DNA of 64,000 nucleotides from Candidatus Melainabacteria bacterium (GTDB lineage Bacteria > Cyanobacteriota > Vampirovibrionia > Obscuribacterales > Obscuribacteraceae): assembly GCA_003242885.1 (NCBI GenBank), contig QKMZ01000015.1:643568-707567 (forward strand). The letters run 5' to 3'. Made by a program: the position numbers and the translations under genes. This document shows positions 50,843 to 60,240 of the stretch, in pieces (position 1 is the first letter of the stretch; each line of letters begins with the position of its first letter). Below the pieces are notes generated by a model. That model did not search any database and was not told where the DNA came from. It worked only from the letters and a program-made list of their open reading frames with translations.

Positions 50843-52286
50843 GTTTGGGAGACTCGCGGTTGCCGCTCTGACAGCGGTATCGGCGATGGGCTCCCTTGCA
50901 CCTTTTGCGTTGGCTACGCGTTTGCCTGCGGATTTGAAAACTCAAATCGGCACGCATATGCCTGCTGTAAAACTGTTTCGACTTGATGGTTCGTTGCAAA
51001 CCGGCGCCGGTGAGCTGTACTTGCCTCTAATGCCTCCGGCGGGTTTCCAGCCAGTCAAAGGACAAGAGGTTCTAGCTGCACTGCCTGCGAGTGGAAAACC
51101 CGATCTCATTGTTTTCGGTAATGGATGGTCTTTTCTTAGAGTCACACAGCAAGGTCCACATCGGAGCTTGAAACTGCCAGATGGTGTCAGTGAGAAGTTG
51201 AAGAAACACATTCTCACTTCTAAATTCCCGTCCGATCTTCTTGTGCCAGATGGTTTCGTCTTACCACTGTCATTGAAATCAATTCGTAGCGATGTAGCTG
51301 TCAACATAATCGACGACGTGTCAATTTTGAAGCAGGCTAAAGAGGCAGATTTTGTGCCCGACGCGAGTGGCGCTGGAGTGGTCATTGCGACTTCACCTAG
51401 TTGCGGAAAGCTTGCACTGATCGATGACAAGTCGTTTAAGAAAATCGATGAGATTGCAACTGAGGGCACTCCATGTGGTATCACCTATTTTGGTGGAATT
51501 GTCTATGTTGCTGATCAGACCAAACATAGAATCCTTCAATTCGATCCGACAAAGCGTGTTTTCCTGGGGCAGATAGATTTGCCTACAAAGTGTGCGCCAA
51601 AGGGCGTTGCAGCGCTTAAGCAAAGCAAGCTGCTTTATGTTTCCGAAAGCGCCACCAATCAGATTGCTGTACTAGAACTTCCTTCGGGTAAAGTACTTTT
51701 GAGAATGAAAGTACCTGCCGGTCCAGGACGTCTTGCAGTCACGCCGAGTGGCAGTCATTTGCTCGTATTGAATGCGACGGCTGGAGTGTTGACGCTCGTC
51801 AATACCGCAACGCAGCGAATGGTTGCCGCAATTCCAATTGGTTCGGCGCCCGGATTTATGACGATTAGCAAGGACAGTCAGCTGGCATTCGTCGCAAGCA
51901 AAGGCGCGAATACTGTCGCTGTCGTTGATTTGAATAAGAAGGCAGTTGTCCACAAATTCCCAACTGGCACTTCGCCGACTGGCGTAGCGTTAAACAATGA
52001 TGAGACAAAACTGTTTGTCGCTAACGCGAAAGAGAACACCATCTGGGTGCTTGATCTGAAGACAAAAGAAAAGGTCGAAGAAATCAAATTGCCTCTGGAT
52101 CTGGATTTCCCTGGCGAAATTACGTTGATGCCAGATGGCGAGCACTTGCTTGTTTCAAGTGAAGCTACGGACACCGTAGGCATACTTAACACCAGCACGC
52201 TGAAGTTTGAAACGCAGCCAATCATCGGCTTCACCAGCGACGAAATTAAATGGTTTCCCATCGCCAGCACAAAAGCCAGTCGGTAA
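50823..52286 (+). CDS. exported beta-propeller (YVTN-type) protein
   Basis: 487 residues from the ATG at 50823; the open frame begins earlier inside dnaJ but the ATG starts a clear signal peptide (MARRNIRFGRLAVAALTAVS, then AMGSLAPFALA). The mature protein has repeated strands of the YVTN type, for example KVLLRMKVPAGPGRLAVTPS, AFVASKGANTVAVVDLNKKA and LLVSSEATDTVGILNTST. It is probably an envelope seven-bladed propeller of unknown partner. It overlaps dnaJ by 20 bases, so the two are co-transcribed; a role in stress or secretion is inference. Confidence 0.75.
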   Translation: MARRNIRFGRLAVAALTAVSAMGSLAPFALATRLPADLKTQIGTHMPAVKLFRLDGSLQTGAGELYLPLMPPAGFQPVKGQEVLAALPASGKPDLIVFGNGWSFLRVTQQGPHRSLKLPDGVSEKLKKHILTSKFPSDLLVPDGFVLPLSLKSIRSDVAVNIIDDVSILKQAKEADFVPDASGAGVVIATSPSCGKLALIDDKSFKKIDEIATEGTPCGITYFGGIVYVADQTKHRILQFDPTKRVFLGQIDLPTKCAPKGVAALKQSKLLYVSESATNQIAVLELPSGKVLLRMKVPAGPGRLAVTPSGSHLLVLNATAGVLTLVNTATQRMVAAIPIGSAPGFMTISKDSQLAFVASKGANTVAVVDLNKKAVVHKFPTGTSPTGVALNNDETKLFVANAKENTIWVLDLKTKEKVEEIKLPLDLDFPGEITLMPDGEHLLVSSEATDTVGILNTSTLKFETQPIIGFTSDEIKWFPIASTKASR

Positions 52287-52304
52287 CTTTTTTTGCTGAA
52301 TCAG

Positions 52305-53678
52305 CTAGCCTTCATACGCAGGGGTGAATTGATTGTGCACCTTGTTCAAGAACTTCGTGACGCTCGACTGATAGAGCAAGTCGACAGTACCGACCGGGCC
52401 GTTTCTTTGTTTTGCGATGATGATTTCTGCCTCGCCGCGCTTGTCTGATTCCGGATTGTAGTATTCATCCCGGTAGATAAACATCACAAGGTCAGCGTCT
52501 TGCTCGATCGAGCCCGATTCTCTCAAGTCTGAAAGCATTGGGCGTTTGTTTTGGCGGGCTTCTACCGCGCGGGAAAGCTGCGACAGCGCGAGAACCGGGC
52601 AGCTCAATTCACGAGCGAGTTGCTTGAGCGAACGCGAGATTTCCGATACTTCCTGTTGACGGTTATCGGTTGCTTTTCTACCCTGCATCAACTGGATGTA
52701 GTCGATGATTATCATGCCGATGCCTTTGCATTCTGATTTGAGTCGTCGGCATTTTGCCCTGATTTCGTTGGCTGTGACCATCGCGGAATCATCGATGAAT
52801 AGCGGCGCTTCGCCGAGTCTGCCCATGGCGAGCGCGAGCTGAGTCCAGTCATTTGTATGCAAGTGACCAGAACGCAATCTGTTTGCGTCGATGCCTGCTT
52901 CTGCGCAGAGCATTCTCATTACTAGCTGTTCGCGCGACATCTCAAGACTGAAGATAGCAACCGGAAGATTGGCTTCCTGCGCTACGTACTGTCCGATGTT
53001 TAGCACAAACGCTGTTTTACCCATTGATGGACGAGCCGCAATAATGACCAAGTCGGATGGGTTGAATCCGGACGTCATTGCATCTAGGTCGTAGAAGCCT
53101 GACGGTGCGCCGGACAATGCATCGCGTTGTTCGTATCGTTGTTCGATCTTTTGGAAGGAAGATTCTACGACGTGTTTGATGTGGACAAGTTGTTGGAGGT
53201 TTCGCCGTTCAGCCAGACCGAAGATAAGGTGCTCGGCTTTATCTACTGCGACGCTCGCATCTGTTTCTTCATACGCGCCTTGCACAATTTCGGTGCCAGC
53301 TTTGATCAATTGTCTGAGCAAAGCTTTCTCTTCAACGGTTTTTGCGTAGTATTCCATGTTGGCTGTGGTTGCTACAGCCAAGCCTAAGTCGGTGATGTAT
53401 TGACGTCCGCCGACGTGGTCGAGTTTGTCCTCGTCTTTCAGGTATTGGGAAACGGTGACCAGATCAATAGGCTCGCTCTTCTCATACAAATCGAGCATAG
53501 CCGCATAGATGACCTGGTGCGACTTTCTGTAGAAAAACTCCGGTTGCAGTACGTCTACAACACGCGTAATGCCGTCCGGAGAAATCATTATGGAGCCAAG
53601 GACAGCCTGCTCCGCTTCAATTGACTGCGGTGGCAAACGCTCTAGCGTTGCGTCTCCCATTGAGTAGTCGTTGCTCAT
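52305..53678 (-). CDS. dnaB: replicative DNA helicase DnaB
   Basis: 457 residues. The N-terminal primase-binding domain starts with LPPQSIEAEQAVLGSIMISP. The RecA-type core has the Walker A in IAARPSMGKTAFVLNIGQYV, the IFSLEMSREQLVMRMLCAEA segment, IIIDYIQLMQG (Walker B) and LSQLSRAVEARQNKRPMLSD. DnaB unwinds DNA at the replication fork as a hexamer. The gene is alone on the minus strand and ends close to the convergent propeller gene. Confidence 0.97.
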   Translation of the reverse strand: MSNDYSMGDATLERLPPQSIEAEQAVLGSIMISPDGITRVVDVLQPEFFYRKSHQVIYAAMLDLYEKSEPIDLVTVSQYLKDEDKLDHVGGRQYITDLGLAVATTANMEYYAKTVEEKALLRQLIKAGTEIVQGAYEETDASVAVDKAEHLIFGLAERRNLQQLVHIKHVVESSFQKIEQRYEQRDALSGAPSGFYDLDAMTSGFNPSDLVIIAARPSMGKTAFVLNIGQYVAQEANLPVAIFSLEMSREQLVMRMLCAEAGIDANRLRSGHLHTNDWTQLALAMGRLGEAPLFIDDSAMVTANEIRAKCRRLKSECKGIGMIIIDYIQLMQGRKATDNRQQEVSEISRSLKQLARELSCPVLALSQLSRAVEARQNKRPMLSDLRESGSIEQDADLVMFIYRDEYYNPESDKRGEAEIIIAKQRNGPVGTVDLLYQSSVTKFLNKVHNQFTPAYEG

Positions 53679-54060
53679 GATTTCCTATCCGCCTGTTTCC
53701 AGTCTCTAATGATTAATACGTCGCAAGACGCAAAAAAGTTCAATTCACATCCCTGTGGATATATACATTTTGATATCCATTGGTGTGCAATTGGATAGAT
53801 TGCTGCCCGGTGCCGGCTGCAACGGGTTTTCTAGCTAATCCGTAAATTTCCCTATTTATAGAATAGTGGATCGCGAGCCGGTTGTGCCGAGCTTAGCAAT
53901 GATATAGGTCTTAGTTGGTCTGATAGAGAGCGGGTTTTCGGCTTTGTGTATATGCATCTTCTATATTAAAGTTGAGAAATCCGCACGGCTGAAAGTTTAT
54001 GTCTTGCCGACTTGCCAGAAAATTCAAGTTCGCGGTGTGTAGGCGATTTTTGGCGAGCCA
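53679..54060. other. intergenic region upstream of dnaB
   Basis: A 380-base AT-rich stretch between the dnaB start and the terminator of the acs gene. It holds GATATATACATTTTGATATCC and other AT-rich words but no frame of interest. Promoters for dnaB should be here. Confidence 0.35.
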
Positions 54061-54089
54061 AAAGAAAAAGCGGCACCGAAGTACCGCTT
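54061..54089 (-). terminator. intrinsic terminator of the acetyl-CoA synthetase gene
   Basis: On the minus strand AAGCGGTAC and GTGCCGCTT form a 9-bp stem (one wobble) around TTCG, a stable tetraloop, followed by TTTCTTTT. It lies 65 bases past the acs stop, the expected place for its terminator. Confidence 0.8.
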
Positions 54090-54153
54090 ATCCTTTTCCG
54101 TTGGTTGGGCTAATCCAACCCTACATCTTCGAGCTTCGCCTATCGGGCGCGGC

Positions 54154-55974
<1,821 letters not shown>

Positions 55975-56228
55975 ATTACGTACCTACCTGCCTCCGGCAA
56001 TCGCCGCTAGTTCACCCAAACTCAGCCCATTCTTGACGAGCCATGAGCCTCACGCCCTGGGGCGGTGAAACTTAAATACAGGTCCAATAGTCTAGCGCGG
56101 ACTTGGCTCTTGGTGTTGTTTTCGAGCCTGAAATAGCGTCTATTTAAGGGAAGCCCGCCTGTCAAGTGGTTGTGCAGAGCACTCCCGTGATGGTAGAAAT
56201 CTTGCTTGCCCAGTCGTTCTTATCCATC

Positions 56229-56915
56229 ATGCCGTTTACGGAAACCTTTTGCCCTTACCCGGAATGCCACGAGCGCTTCAGCGCCGACCTTCCTGCGGGG
56301 CGTACTAAGACCACTTGTCCTGCTTGCGGTCGCCACATCACCGCCCGATTGGCGGCAGTTTTTACCACGCTGGAGCGAGAGCAGGATAAACGCAAACGCA
56401 TGGGCATCGTCAACGTCAATGACAGTGCCAAGAGCGGCAATGGTTATGTAGAACAATTTGTGGCTCTCGTGGAAGATGTGCGCAGCTTGTTTAATGTCGG
56501 CGCAATCTTTCGCACCGCAGATGGTGCCGGCATGGACAAGATTTATATGTGCGGAATCACCGGCGCACCTCCTCGCAAAGAGATTGAGAAAGTCAGTCTT
56601 GGTGCGGAGAACAGCGTCAATTGGGAATGGCGCTTCGGTTGCGTTGAGATTTTGAGAGAACTGAAAGAGCGCGGCTTCAATATTGTTGCGTTGGAGAAAA
56701 CAGAATACTCTCAACCGCTTACGCAGCTGCTCGCTGAAGGAAAAATCTCCAAGCCGCTTTGCCTGGTTGTCGGGAATGAAGTATCCGGCGTCTCAGCAGA
56801 GGCACTAGCGCTCAGTGACATCGTTGCAGATTTGCCAATGAAGGGCATGAAAGAATCGCTGAATGTTTCTGTCGCATTCGGAATTGCTGCATACGCTCTA
56901 TCAGAGAAAACCTAG
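56229..56915 (+). CDS. SpoU/TrmH-family RNA methyltransferase with zinc finger
   Basis: 228 residues from the ATG at 56229; the frame is open back to a GTG at 56166, and no ribosome binding site decides between the starts. An N-terminal zinc finger has CPYPEC and CPAC (CxxxxC/CxxC). The SPOUT domain follows: ALVEDVRSLFNVGAIFRTAD (motif 1 region), LCLVVGNEVSGVSAEALALS (motif 2) and LPMKGMKESLNVSVAFGIAA (motif 3), the trefoil-knot fold. It methylates rRNA or tRNA; the precise target is unknown. Added zinc fingers are uncommon in this family. Confidence 0.85.
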   Translation: MPFTETFCPYPECHERFSADLPAGRTKTTCPACGRHITARLAAVFTTLEREQDKRKRMGIVNVNDSAKSGNGYVEQFVALVEDVRSLFNVGAIFRTADGAGMDKIYMCGITGAPPRKEIEKVSLGAENSVNWEWRFGCVEILRELKERGFNIVALEKTEYSQPLTQLLAEGKISKPLCLVVGNEVSGVSAEALALSDIVADLPMKGMKESLNVSVAFGIAAYALSEKT

Positions 56916-56960
56916 CAAGCGGGCTCATGCGTCTAGAATTTATTGAGTGCTTAAAGCGGT

Positions 56961-57767
56961 TTATTTGAAACCTTCAATAGTGCCGATGATATCGCCTGAT
57001 GCGCCGCCCTGACTGTTCAGCACTTTTCCGTCTTTGTCCAAATAGACCAAGTGTGGATATGTCGATGGCGAGTACTTCTTCACCAGAGCCTCAGAACCTG
57101 CGTTGTCTACGTCAACCAACTGAAATTCGACTTTGCCTTGAAACTTCTGCTGAGCCGAATCCCAAAATGGTCCGAACAACTGAAGGGTACGCTGGTCGTT
57201 GCTCGAACTTGAAGTGAATTGGATAACCTTTTTGCACTTCAATGCACCTTTTTCTTCTTTCTTTGCGTCGGCTGGCTTTGGAGCTTTAGGATCCGGCGGG
57301 CCTTTCGGGTCGTCCGGCTTGCCACTCGGGAGAGGTGGCAGGTCTGTCGGTGCTGAGCCCCGATGACTGCGTGTCTGGCTGTACTTCGTCATAGAATCAA
57401 GCCCAGCCCTTGCCTGCGCCTTCAATTGAGGGCTGCGGGCGTTTTGCTCAACCCACGTGTACATAGCCTGAGCGTTCGTAACCTGATTTGTGTGCTGATA
57501 ACACAAACCCATGTAGTAACGGGTCAATGGGTCGTTTGGATACTTCTGGGCGACTACCTGAAACTGCGCAAGAGCTGCTGCATACTTGCCTTGGTGGAAG
57601 GTCTGCACGGCTGCGTTGAAGGCTGCATCCGCCGCCCAAGTCGCATTCGCCAAGACAAACGTCGCGCATAGACAGATTGGCACCGAAGCTTTAAGGAGGC
57701 TACGAATCCCTCTGGTCGCCCTTTTGGGGCTTCCTGGATTGTCGAATTTCGTGAGATTGAAGTGCAT
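56961..57767 (-). CDS. exported TPR and thioredoxin-like protein
   Basis: 268 residues. A signal peptide of about 45 residues (VPICLCATFVLANATWA) is followed by TPR units (AFNAAVQTFHQGKYAAALAQ, NDPLTRYYMGLCYQHTNQVT), a Pro/Lys-rich linker and a thioredoxin-like fold (QGKVEFQLVDVDNAGSEALV, YPHLVYLDKDGKV). No CxxC is present in the Trx part, so it is not redox active in the usual sense. The combination resembles the C-terminal half of the hydrolase fusion at 25438, so this may be its relative. Partner unknown. Confidence 0.65.
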   Translation of the reverse strand: MHFNLTKFDNPGSPKRATRGIRSLLKASVPICLCATFVLANATWAADAAFNAAVQTFHQGKYAAALAQFQVVAQKYPNDPLTRYYMGLCYQHTNQVTNAQAMYTWVEQNARSPQLKAQARAGLDSMTKYSQTRSHRGSAPTDLPPLPSGKPDDPKGPPDPKAPKPADAKKEEKGALKCKKVIQFTSSSSNDQRTLQLFGPFWDSAQQKFQGKVEFQLVDVDNAGSEALVKKYSPSTYPHLVYLDKDGKVLNSQGGASGDIIGTIEGFK

Positions 57768-57995
57768 GAAGCTGCTCCTTAAAACTGGTCTTGGGGATTC
57801 CTTTTAATGCCTCTGATAAATGCCTCTGAGACGTTTAAGCCCCCAGAAGATATTCCCATATTCTGCAAAATAACAGAGATTTGAAATGCGCGCCCACGGG
57901 CGCCTGGTTTGAGGCATTGGCTTTCCTTAAGCGACCAACCTTTTCCACTTGAGAGCCCGGTGAGATAATGTTTTCCGACTTCGGAGGTTAGTGAA

Positions 57996-58346
57996 ATGTC
58001 TATTGAGTGGCTGTATTACCGCAATGGCTGACAAACCTGCGTGAAGGCCCATGAGTTTCTTGGGCGCAAACACGTGTCAGCGGATGTTGTCGTTGATGCG
58101 AAGAAGAACAAGATTGATAAAACGGCTGCGTTGGAAATGGCCGAGAAGGCCGATGAGCTTTATTCGATGAAGGGCAAGAAGATTGTTCGTGTCGATCTGA
58201 AAAACGCCAAAGCAGACAGTGAAGAAATTGCCGCACTGATGATGGGGCCAACAGGCAATTTAAGAGCGCCGACGTTCCGCAAGGGCAAGACAATCGTTGT
58301 TGGCTTCAACGAAGAAGCTTATATAGAGCTGCTGCTGAAGAAGTAA
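57996..58346 (+). CDS. probable selenoprotein, ArsC-like thioredoxin fold with UxxC
   Basis: 116 residues if TGA at 58029-58031 is read as selenocysteine (codon 12). The frame MSIEWLYYRNG-U-QTC keeps a thioredoxin-fold strand and puts Sec exactly at the first position of CxxC. After it come the ArsC-like helix and strands and a cis-Pro motif in GPTGNLRAPTFRKGKTIVV. A perfect GGAGGT lies eight bases before the ATG. A hairpin of SECIS form follows the TGA at 20 bases (58040-58074). Read without recoding the frame begins at a GTG at 58041 with no ribosome binding site and no redox site. A family of ArsC-like proteins with Sec or Cys at this position is known to me from other bacteria. A sequencing error or pseudogene is the alternative. 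Confidence 0.8.
58040..58074 (+). promoter_or_regulatory. SECIS-like hairpin after the in-frame TGA
   Basis: GCCCA (58047-58051) pairs perfectly with TGGGC (58061-58065) around a 9-base loop TGAGTTTCT with G as the second base. A lower stem CGTG/CACG (58040-58043 and 58071-58074) lies below an internal loop. The loop begins 20 bases after the TGA, inside the 16-37 range and with the loop G expected from the bacterial SECIS consensus. SelB would bind it. Confidence 0.7.
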
Positions 58347-58372
58347 TCCATTGGAGTAATGTGGGGTTGTGG

Positions 58373-58459
58373 GGTGGACGCCACGCGTCGACCGCTTTCT
58401 AGGGCGACGCATTGCATGCGCGCCTGGAAATAACTGGGCGATACATGGAATGGCCCCTA
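58373..58459. repeat. cluster of palindromic repeats
   Basis: Three adjacent members of the dispersed family: GGTGGACGCCACGCGTCGAC (58373-58394 region), GGGCGACGCATTGCATGCGC (about 58401-58420) and GGGCGATACATGGAATGGCC (about 58436-58455). They follow the selenoprotein gene. Confidence 0.55.
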
Positions 58460-58508
58460 CGCTTTTCTGAAGCATCGCGCCTACACTTCGCTGACGTATG
58501 ATTTCACC

Positions 58509-58529
58509 AAGCCGGCAAGATGCCGGCTT
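58509..58529. terminator. hairpin between convergent genes
   Basis: AAGCCGGCA and TGCCGGCTT form a perfect 9-bp stem around AGA. It lies between the selenoprotein gene and the minus-strand TSUP gene. A short TTT follows on the plus strand. It may serve as a terminator for either transcript. Confidence 0.45.
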
Positions 58530-58536
58530 TCGCACT

Positions 58537-59283
58537 TTACTTAAAGAAGAGCAAAAGCAGCTTGTACACTGCGACAATGAGCACTGCGCCTAAAGCGCGC
58601 CGCAGAATGTTGTTCTTAAGTTTTTTCGAACCGAGAAATGATCCGGCAATAGCTCCTATAAATGATGCCACCAAATATGGCATTATCGACCCAAACTCTA
58701 GTCTGTTGGTGGCAGCCCTGCCGACCAGCCCAGAGATTGAATTACAAACAATAAAGATGGCTGCCGTTGCAGAGGTTTGCTTCACCGTGGTCCAGTTTAG
58801 AAACAAGAGAACGGGGCTGAGGAAGACACCACCACCGATACCAGCCATTCCTGAGAGCAATCCCAGTGCTGCACCAATTCCAAGTGCCTGAGGATAGTTG
58901 ACTGGCTTGGTTTCGTGATCTTCTGCAGGTTTGTGAAAGCTGTCGTAAAACATTTTCAAAGCAGTCACTAAAAGAACTACTGCGAGCAGCAGAAAATAAC
59001 CCTTATGTAGCGAAATCATTCCGCCCAAAAAAGCTGCCGGAATCGAAGTGGCAAGAAGCGGAGCGCACACCTTGAATTTGAAGTGTTTCGATTCGATGAA
59101 GAACAAAAGTGAGACTGTTGCTGTGAGTACGTTGAGGACTAATGCAGTAGTAGCGATTTCGTTGGATGGAAGTTTTGTCATTGACAAAATCGCGAGATAC
59201 CCTGTCGCACCGCCATGCCCAACTGAAGAGTAGAGCAAGGCGATGACCAAAAAGCTGAGAAATTGAAGGATGAAGTCGAACAA
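58537..59283 (-). CDS. TSUP-family (TauE/SafE) membrane transporter
   Basis: 248 residues with about eight membrane segments. Characteristic pieces are LLYSSVGHGGATGYLAILSM near the start and LGLLSGMAGIGGGVFLSPVL at the second half repeat, both the glycine-rich signature of the family. Members export sulfite, sulfonates or related anions. The substrate here is unknown. A structured RNA copy lies just upstream (59345-59580), ending in a terminator 57 bases before this start, so a riboswitch-like control is possible. Confidence 0.88.
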   Translation of the reverse strand: MFDFILQFLSFLVIALLYSSVGHGGATGYLAILSMTKLPSNEIATTALVLNVLTATVSLLFFIESKHFKFKVCAPLLATSIPAAFLGGMISLHKGYFLLLAVVLLVTALKMFYDSFHKPAEDHETKPVNYPQALGIGAALGLLSGMAGIGGGVFLSPVLLFLNWTTVKQTSATAAIFIVCNSISGLVGRAATNRLEFGSIMPYLVASFIGAIAGSFLGSKKLKNNILRRALGAVLIVAVYKLLLLFFK

Positions 59284-59344
59284 TGCGAGCCCGGATAGTC
59301 AAAGGATGCGCAAATCAGCGTAAAAGAAATAAAAACGCAATTAC

Positions 59345-59580
59345 AAAAATACCACCCAGATTGCTCTGCGGTGGTATTCATGCTACTACCTGACTGCCCT
59401 TTGCGGGGGCTCAGTATTTCACCACACTTCAGTCAGTCCTTCATGTGATGCGGGCTCCTTGCTACCGTTTCTGGTTAGCGCCAACCTGGCGTTTCCGCAT
59501 GGCCCCTCGGCTCAAAGCTCTCAACTCGTTTGAGTGATTGCTCACCGTTGATGCATTTAGTTTACCGCGTTCGTGTATAC
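59345..59580 (-). ncRNA. structured RNA of unknown family, copy 1
   Basis: About 235 nt on the minus strand, close to nine in ten identical by eye to the copy at 61606-61840. The 3' end is an intrinsic terminator (AATACCACC and GGTGGTATT arms, then TTTTT). Inside are a hairpin GCG-GAAA-CGC (GTG-GAAA-CAT in copy 2), a CATCACAT/GTGTGGTG stem with a CTGACTG loop that can pair to a CAGTCAG downstream (a possible pseudoknot), and a GCCC/GGGC stem with variable loop. These match a conserved fold. It could be a riboswitch or a trans-acting RNA. I do not recognise it. Confidence 0.7.
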
Positions 59581-59760
59581 GCGCAACTACCCCAAAGGAC
59601 ATTTTAGGATGTGTATCTTGGCAAAGTTAAGAACCGCATGCGGTGCCATCCTGGATATATTAAATAGATTAACAAGCGCCGGATCAATTTGATGCGCTTG
59701 GTATAACGGGATCGAGCAATATTTTGCACTTGTGTTGGATGTCTAGGGTATATCTAGTTG
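59581..59760. other. conserved upstream part of RNA copy 1
   Basis: This stretch shares islands with the upstream part of copy 2, such as TGATCCGGCGCTTGTTAA (minus-strand reading), ACACATCCT and TTGGGGTA/CTGGGGTA. These islands could hold a promoter. No coding frame was seen. Confidence 0.4.
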
Positions 59761-60240
59761 CTATTTCTTGTTTGCGTAAAGGGAAATCGCAGTTATTCCT
59801 GTGCGTGTTTCTGAAATCATCACGTTGGCTTCTTGCCCATCTTTTGATGCCGTCAGCATCATGTAGGTTTTGTTATTGATGACTTTGCCAATGTCCCAAC
59901 CACCCATTTTCAGTGCTTTGAAATAGTAGTGAGAAACGGTCGGCACGTCATCTCGTGACGTCAAAATAACAGTGTGCGCTGGCCTATCACTCAGTTTTAC
60001 CTGTGAAGCTTCCAGTTCGGAATTCGGATACTTCGGCAAAGGAAAATCGGCAGGAAAGTTCAGTGACCGTTTTTTGTAAGCATCCTCTGCCGCAGCTGCT
60101 GAGGGCGCCGGTCGTTGAGGACCATCTTCCGCTCTTGAATCATGCTTTTGCTCGCTACATCCTTGTATACAGATGGCAGCCAAAAGCAAAATCAGATTTA
60201 GAGCAAGACCGTTCTTTATTTCGAAAAATTCTGCGCTCAT
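59761..60240 (-). CDS. probable lipoprotein, unknown function
   Basis: 159 residues. It starts MSAEFFEIKNGLALNLILLL and has a lipobox-like end to the hydrophobic segment (LLAAICIQGC), so the Cys would carry a lipid anchor. A Pro/Ala/Arg-rich spacer leads to a conserved-looking region (FPLPKYPNSELEASQVKLSD and later VSHYYFKALKMGGWDIGKVI). No domain recognised. The ATG overlaps the upstream gene's TGA by four bases (ATGA), so the two are coupled. Confidence 0.65.
   Translation of the reverse strand: MSAEFFEIKNGLALNLILLLAAICIQGCSEQKHDSRAEDGPQRPAPSAAAAEDAYKKRSLNFPADFPLPKYPNSELEASQVKLSDRPAHTVILTSRDDVPTVSHYYFKALKMGGWDIGKVINNKTYMMLTASKDGQEANVMISETRTGITAISLYANKK

Noticed and set aside
57996..58031. 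General reading of TGA as an amino acid in this genome
   Set aside because: TGA is used as a normal stop in map, grpE, rplN and several other genes here, so a global code change (as in Gracilibacteria) is excluded.
58041..58346. A 101-residue protein starting at GTG 58041
   Set aside because: It lacks a ribosome binding site, begins after the redox motif, and is in frame with a better start at 57996. It is the part of the probable selenoprotein downstream of the TGA.
59345..59580. Identification of the repeated RNA as 6S RNA, tmRNA, RNase P or cobalamin riboswitch
   Set aside because: The signature motifs of those RNAs (for example the tmRNA TYC-like ends, the RNase P core or the B12 box) were not found.
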